Source: a virus. From it: a stretch of 22,248 nucleotides of DNA. Position numbers and translations under genes: made by a program. Positions 21,539 through 22,248 of the stretch are shown one piece after another; positions within the stretch are counted from its first letter, which is position 1; the number at the start of each line of letters is the position of its first letter. The stretch is from the IMG/VR virus record IMGVR_UViG_3300031673_000532, positions 1 to 22,248 of that record; one strand, 5' to 3'. The notes under the pieces are model-generated. The model was not told the origin of the DNA, did no database searches, and worked only from the letters and a program-made list of their open reading frames with translations.

Positions 21539-21552
21539 CCTTTCTGCGCCCC
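21539..21552 (-). repeat. Shared ribosome-site motif, copy 2
   Basis: GGGGCGCAGAAAGG on the minus strand, 16 bases before the gam ATG. The same 14 bases occur at 1112-1125 and 21841-21854, each time just ahead of a gene start. Confidence 0.6.
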
Positions 21553-21563
21553 TGGGTTGGTCT

Positions 21564-21833
21564 CTACAGTAGTTTCTCCCGTGCGACCTGGCTCGCCATC
21601 ATGGCGAAGTTGCAGACATGCGCCGCCCGCTTCCTGATCTCGGCCGGGTCCTTCCCGTCGTGGATAGCACCACGAAGCAGCATCAGCTGGGCGTCGGCCG
21701 CCTTGCACCATTCCCGCTGATCCGGGCCGAACCAGCTGCCCGGGCCGCCCTTCTCCTCTTCGTGCGCCTTGAGCTCTGCCACCATGTCGGCGGCCTGCTC
21801 GTTTACAGAGTCCTCAAACGTCTCTGGTCTCAT
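21564..21833 (-). CDS. Small unknown early protein
   Basis: An 89-residue protein, MRPETFEDSVNEQAADMVAE, with a helical, charged profile and a C-terminal AEIRKRAAHVCNFAMMASQV segment. The AAHVCNFAMM part recalls helical segments of small phage proteins linked to nucleotide metabolism, but this is too weak to assign. The ATG at 21833 follows AGAAAGGA by six bases; a GTG at 21866 overlaps the previous stop but lacks a ribosome site. It lies in the early operon between the DUF4031 protein and Gam. Confidence 0.65.
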   Translation of the reverse strand: MRPETFEDSVNEQAADMVAELKAHEEEKGGPGSWFGPDQREWCKAADAQLMLLRGAIHDGKDPAEIRKRAAHVCNFAMMASQVAREKLL

Positions 21834-21840
21834 TGTCGGT

Positions 21841-21854
21841 CCTTTCTGCGCCCC
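21841..21854 (-). repeat. Shared ribosome-site motif, copy 3
   Basis: GGGGCGCAGAAAGG on the minus strand, directly ahead of the ATG at 21833 and holding its ribosome site. One further base (A) is shared with the copy at 1111-1125, making 15 identical bases. Confidence 0.6.
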
Positions 21855-21862
21855 TTCGTGTC

Positions 21863-22129
21863 TCACTCAACGGCTGAAGCACATCTCTTCGCCATCTCCA
21901 ATAGCTCCCGCCGGCCGACCTCGGGCACCAGCCGGCATGCCTTCCTCACCAGGCGCTGCGACATCACATCATAGTGAGGGTAGGAGTTGGGCTGATACCA
22001 ACTGCGGGCCAGTCCGATCTGAGCCGCGGCTTCGTGGAGCTCCTCGATCGTGTCCGCCACCAGGTGACAGTGGACGGTCTCCCTGCCGCGGAACGCGATC
22101 GGGGATGGTGTGTCGTGACCTGTGCTCAT
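21863..22129 (-). CDS. DUF4031 domain protein
   Basis: An 88-residue protein. HCHLVADTIEELHEAAAQIG (residues 20-39) and SWYQPNSYPHYDV (about 43-55) match DUF4031, whose members carry a C/W-H-L-x-AD-x-x-EELH core, then W[FY]Q...PHYD. The function of this family is not established; it recurs in phages and bacteria as a stand-alone small protein. The start overlaps the upstream gene as ATGA. Conserved His/Asp/Tyr residues hint at metal binding or catalysis, which is inference. Confidence 0.8.
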   Translation of the reverse strand: MSTGHDTPSPIAFRGRETVHCHLVADTIEELHEAAAQIGLARSWYQPNSYPHYDVMSQRLVRKACRLVPEVGRRELLEMAKRCASAVE

Positions 22130-22248
22130 GATTGGCTGAAGTCCTCGCAGTATCGGAAGCCGCGGAAGCCGGTCATAGGGACCGGCTGCTCAAGCGGGTG
22201 GAAGTGACCTCGGCGCACCAGGTAGAACCCGGCCGGCCACTGCTTGCC
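22126..22248 (-). CDS. Unknown early gene (C-terminal part only)
   Basis: The last 40 codons of a gene entering from the right edge: GKQWPAGFYLVRRGHFHPLE, then QPVPMTGFRGFRYCEDFSQS, stop TGA at 22128-22126. The stop overlaps the DUF4031 start (ATGA), so both belong to one operon. Too little is visible to assign a family. Confidence 0.6.
   Translation of the reverse strand, partial: GKQWPAGFYLVRRGHFHPLEQPVPMTGFRGFRYCEDFSQS

Noticed and set aside
1-22248. tRNA or rRNA genes
   Set aside because: No cloverleaf with a T-loop GTTCRA pattern or rRNA-like segment was noticed on either strand when reading.

Overview
The window reads as part of a Mu-like (transposable) temperate phage or prophage. 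It carries the late structural and lysis genes plus the end of an early region. Every supported gene lies on the minus strand, so the biological order runs from position 22248 down to 1. DNA is GC-rich (roughly 60-65% by eye) and genes are packed tightly, many joined by TGATG or ATGA stop/start overlaps. The host cannot be named from sequence. A hairpin repeat at 9509-9595 resembles, from memory, extragenic palindromes of Chloroflexota and other uncultured phyla.

Early region (22248-20999): a partial unknown gene, a DUF4031 protein, a small unknown protein and a Mu Gam-type host-nuclease inhibitor. Gam is the best hint that a Mu-type transposition module lies beyond the right edge; no transposase is in the window. 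Packaging and head (20890-11197): a zinc/HTH small-terminase candidate, a GpA-type large terminase, a DUF935 portal with a long C-terminal extension, an HTH-like small ORF, a short gpF-like minor head protein, a protease-scaffold-capsid fusion (Mu I/Z and T homologues in one frame), a DUF2190-like decoration protein, and Mu gp35-, gp36- and gpG-like proteins. Tail (11197-2078): terminator, unknown protein, tube, chaperone, short tape measure, three tail-tip proteins including a hub, a small protein, a beta-helix tail fibre/tailspike and an unknown small protein. No sheath or tail-lysozyme gene is seen, so a siphovirus-like tail is inferred. Lysis (2081-420): coiled-coil/membrane protein, M15-type endolysin, secreted protein, small holin candidate. 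A D12-class adenine methylase begins at 217 and leaves the window.

Most notable points: (1) the fused protease-scaffold-capsid gene has an in-frame internal ATG with a strong ribosome site exactly at the protease/scaffold boundary; (2) it is preceded by a sigma70-like promoter and a structured leader of about 150 nt that ends in a terminator-like hairpin; (3) a second promoter with the same design (-35 box overlapping the upstream stop codon, then a terminator-like hairpin) precedes the terminase genes; (4) three REP-like hairpins with compensatory changes sit inside the tail operon; (5) gpF appears split between the portal C-terminus and a separate gene. All calls come from reading the sequence and recalled family patterns; no searches were run.
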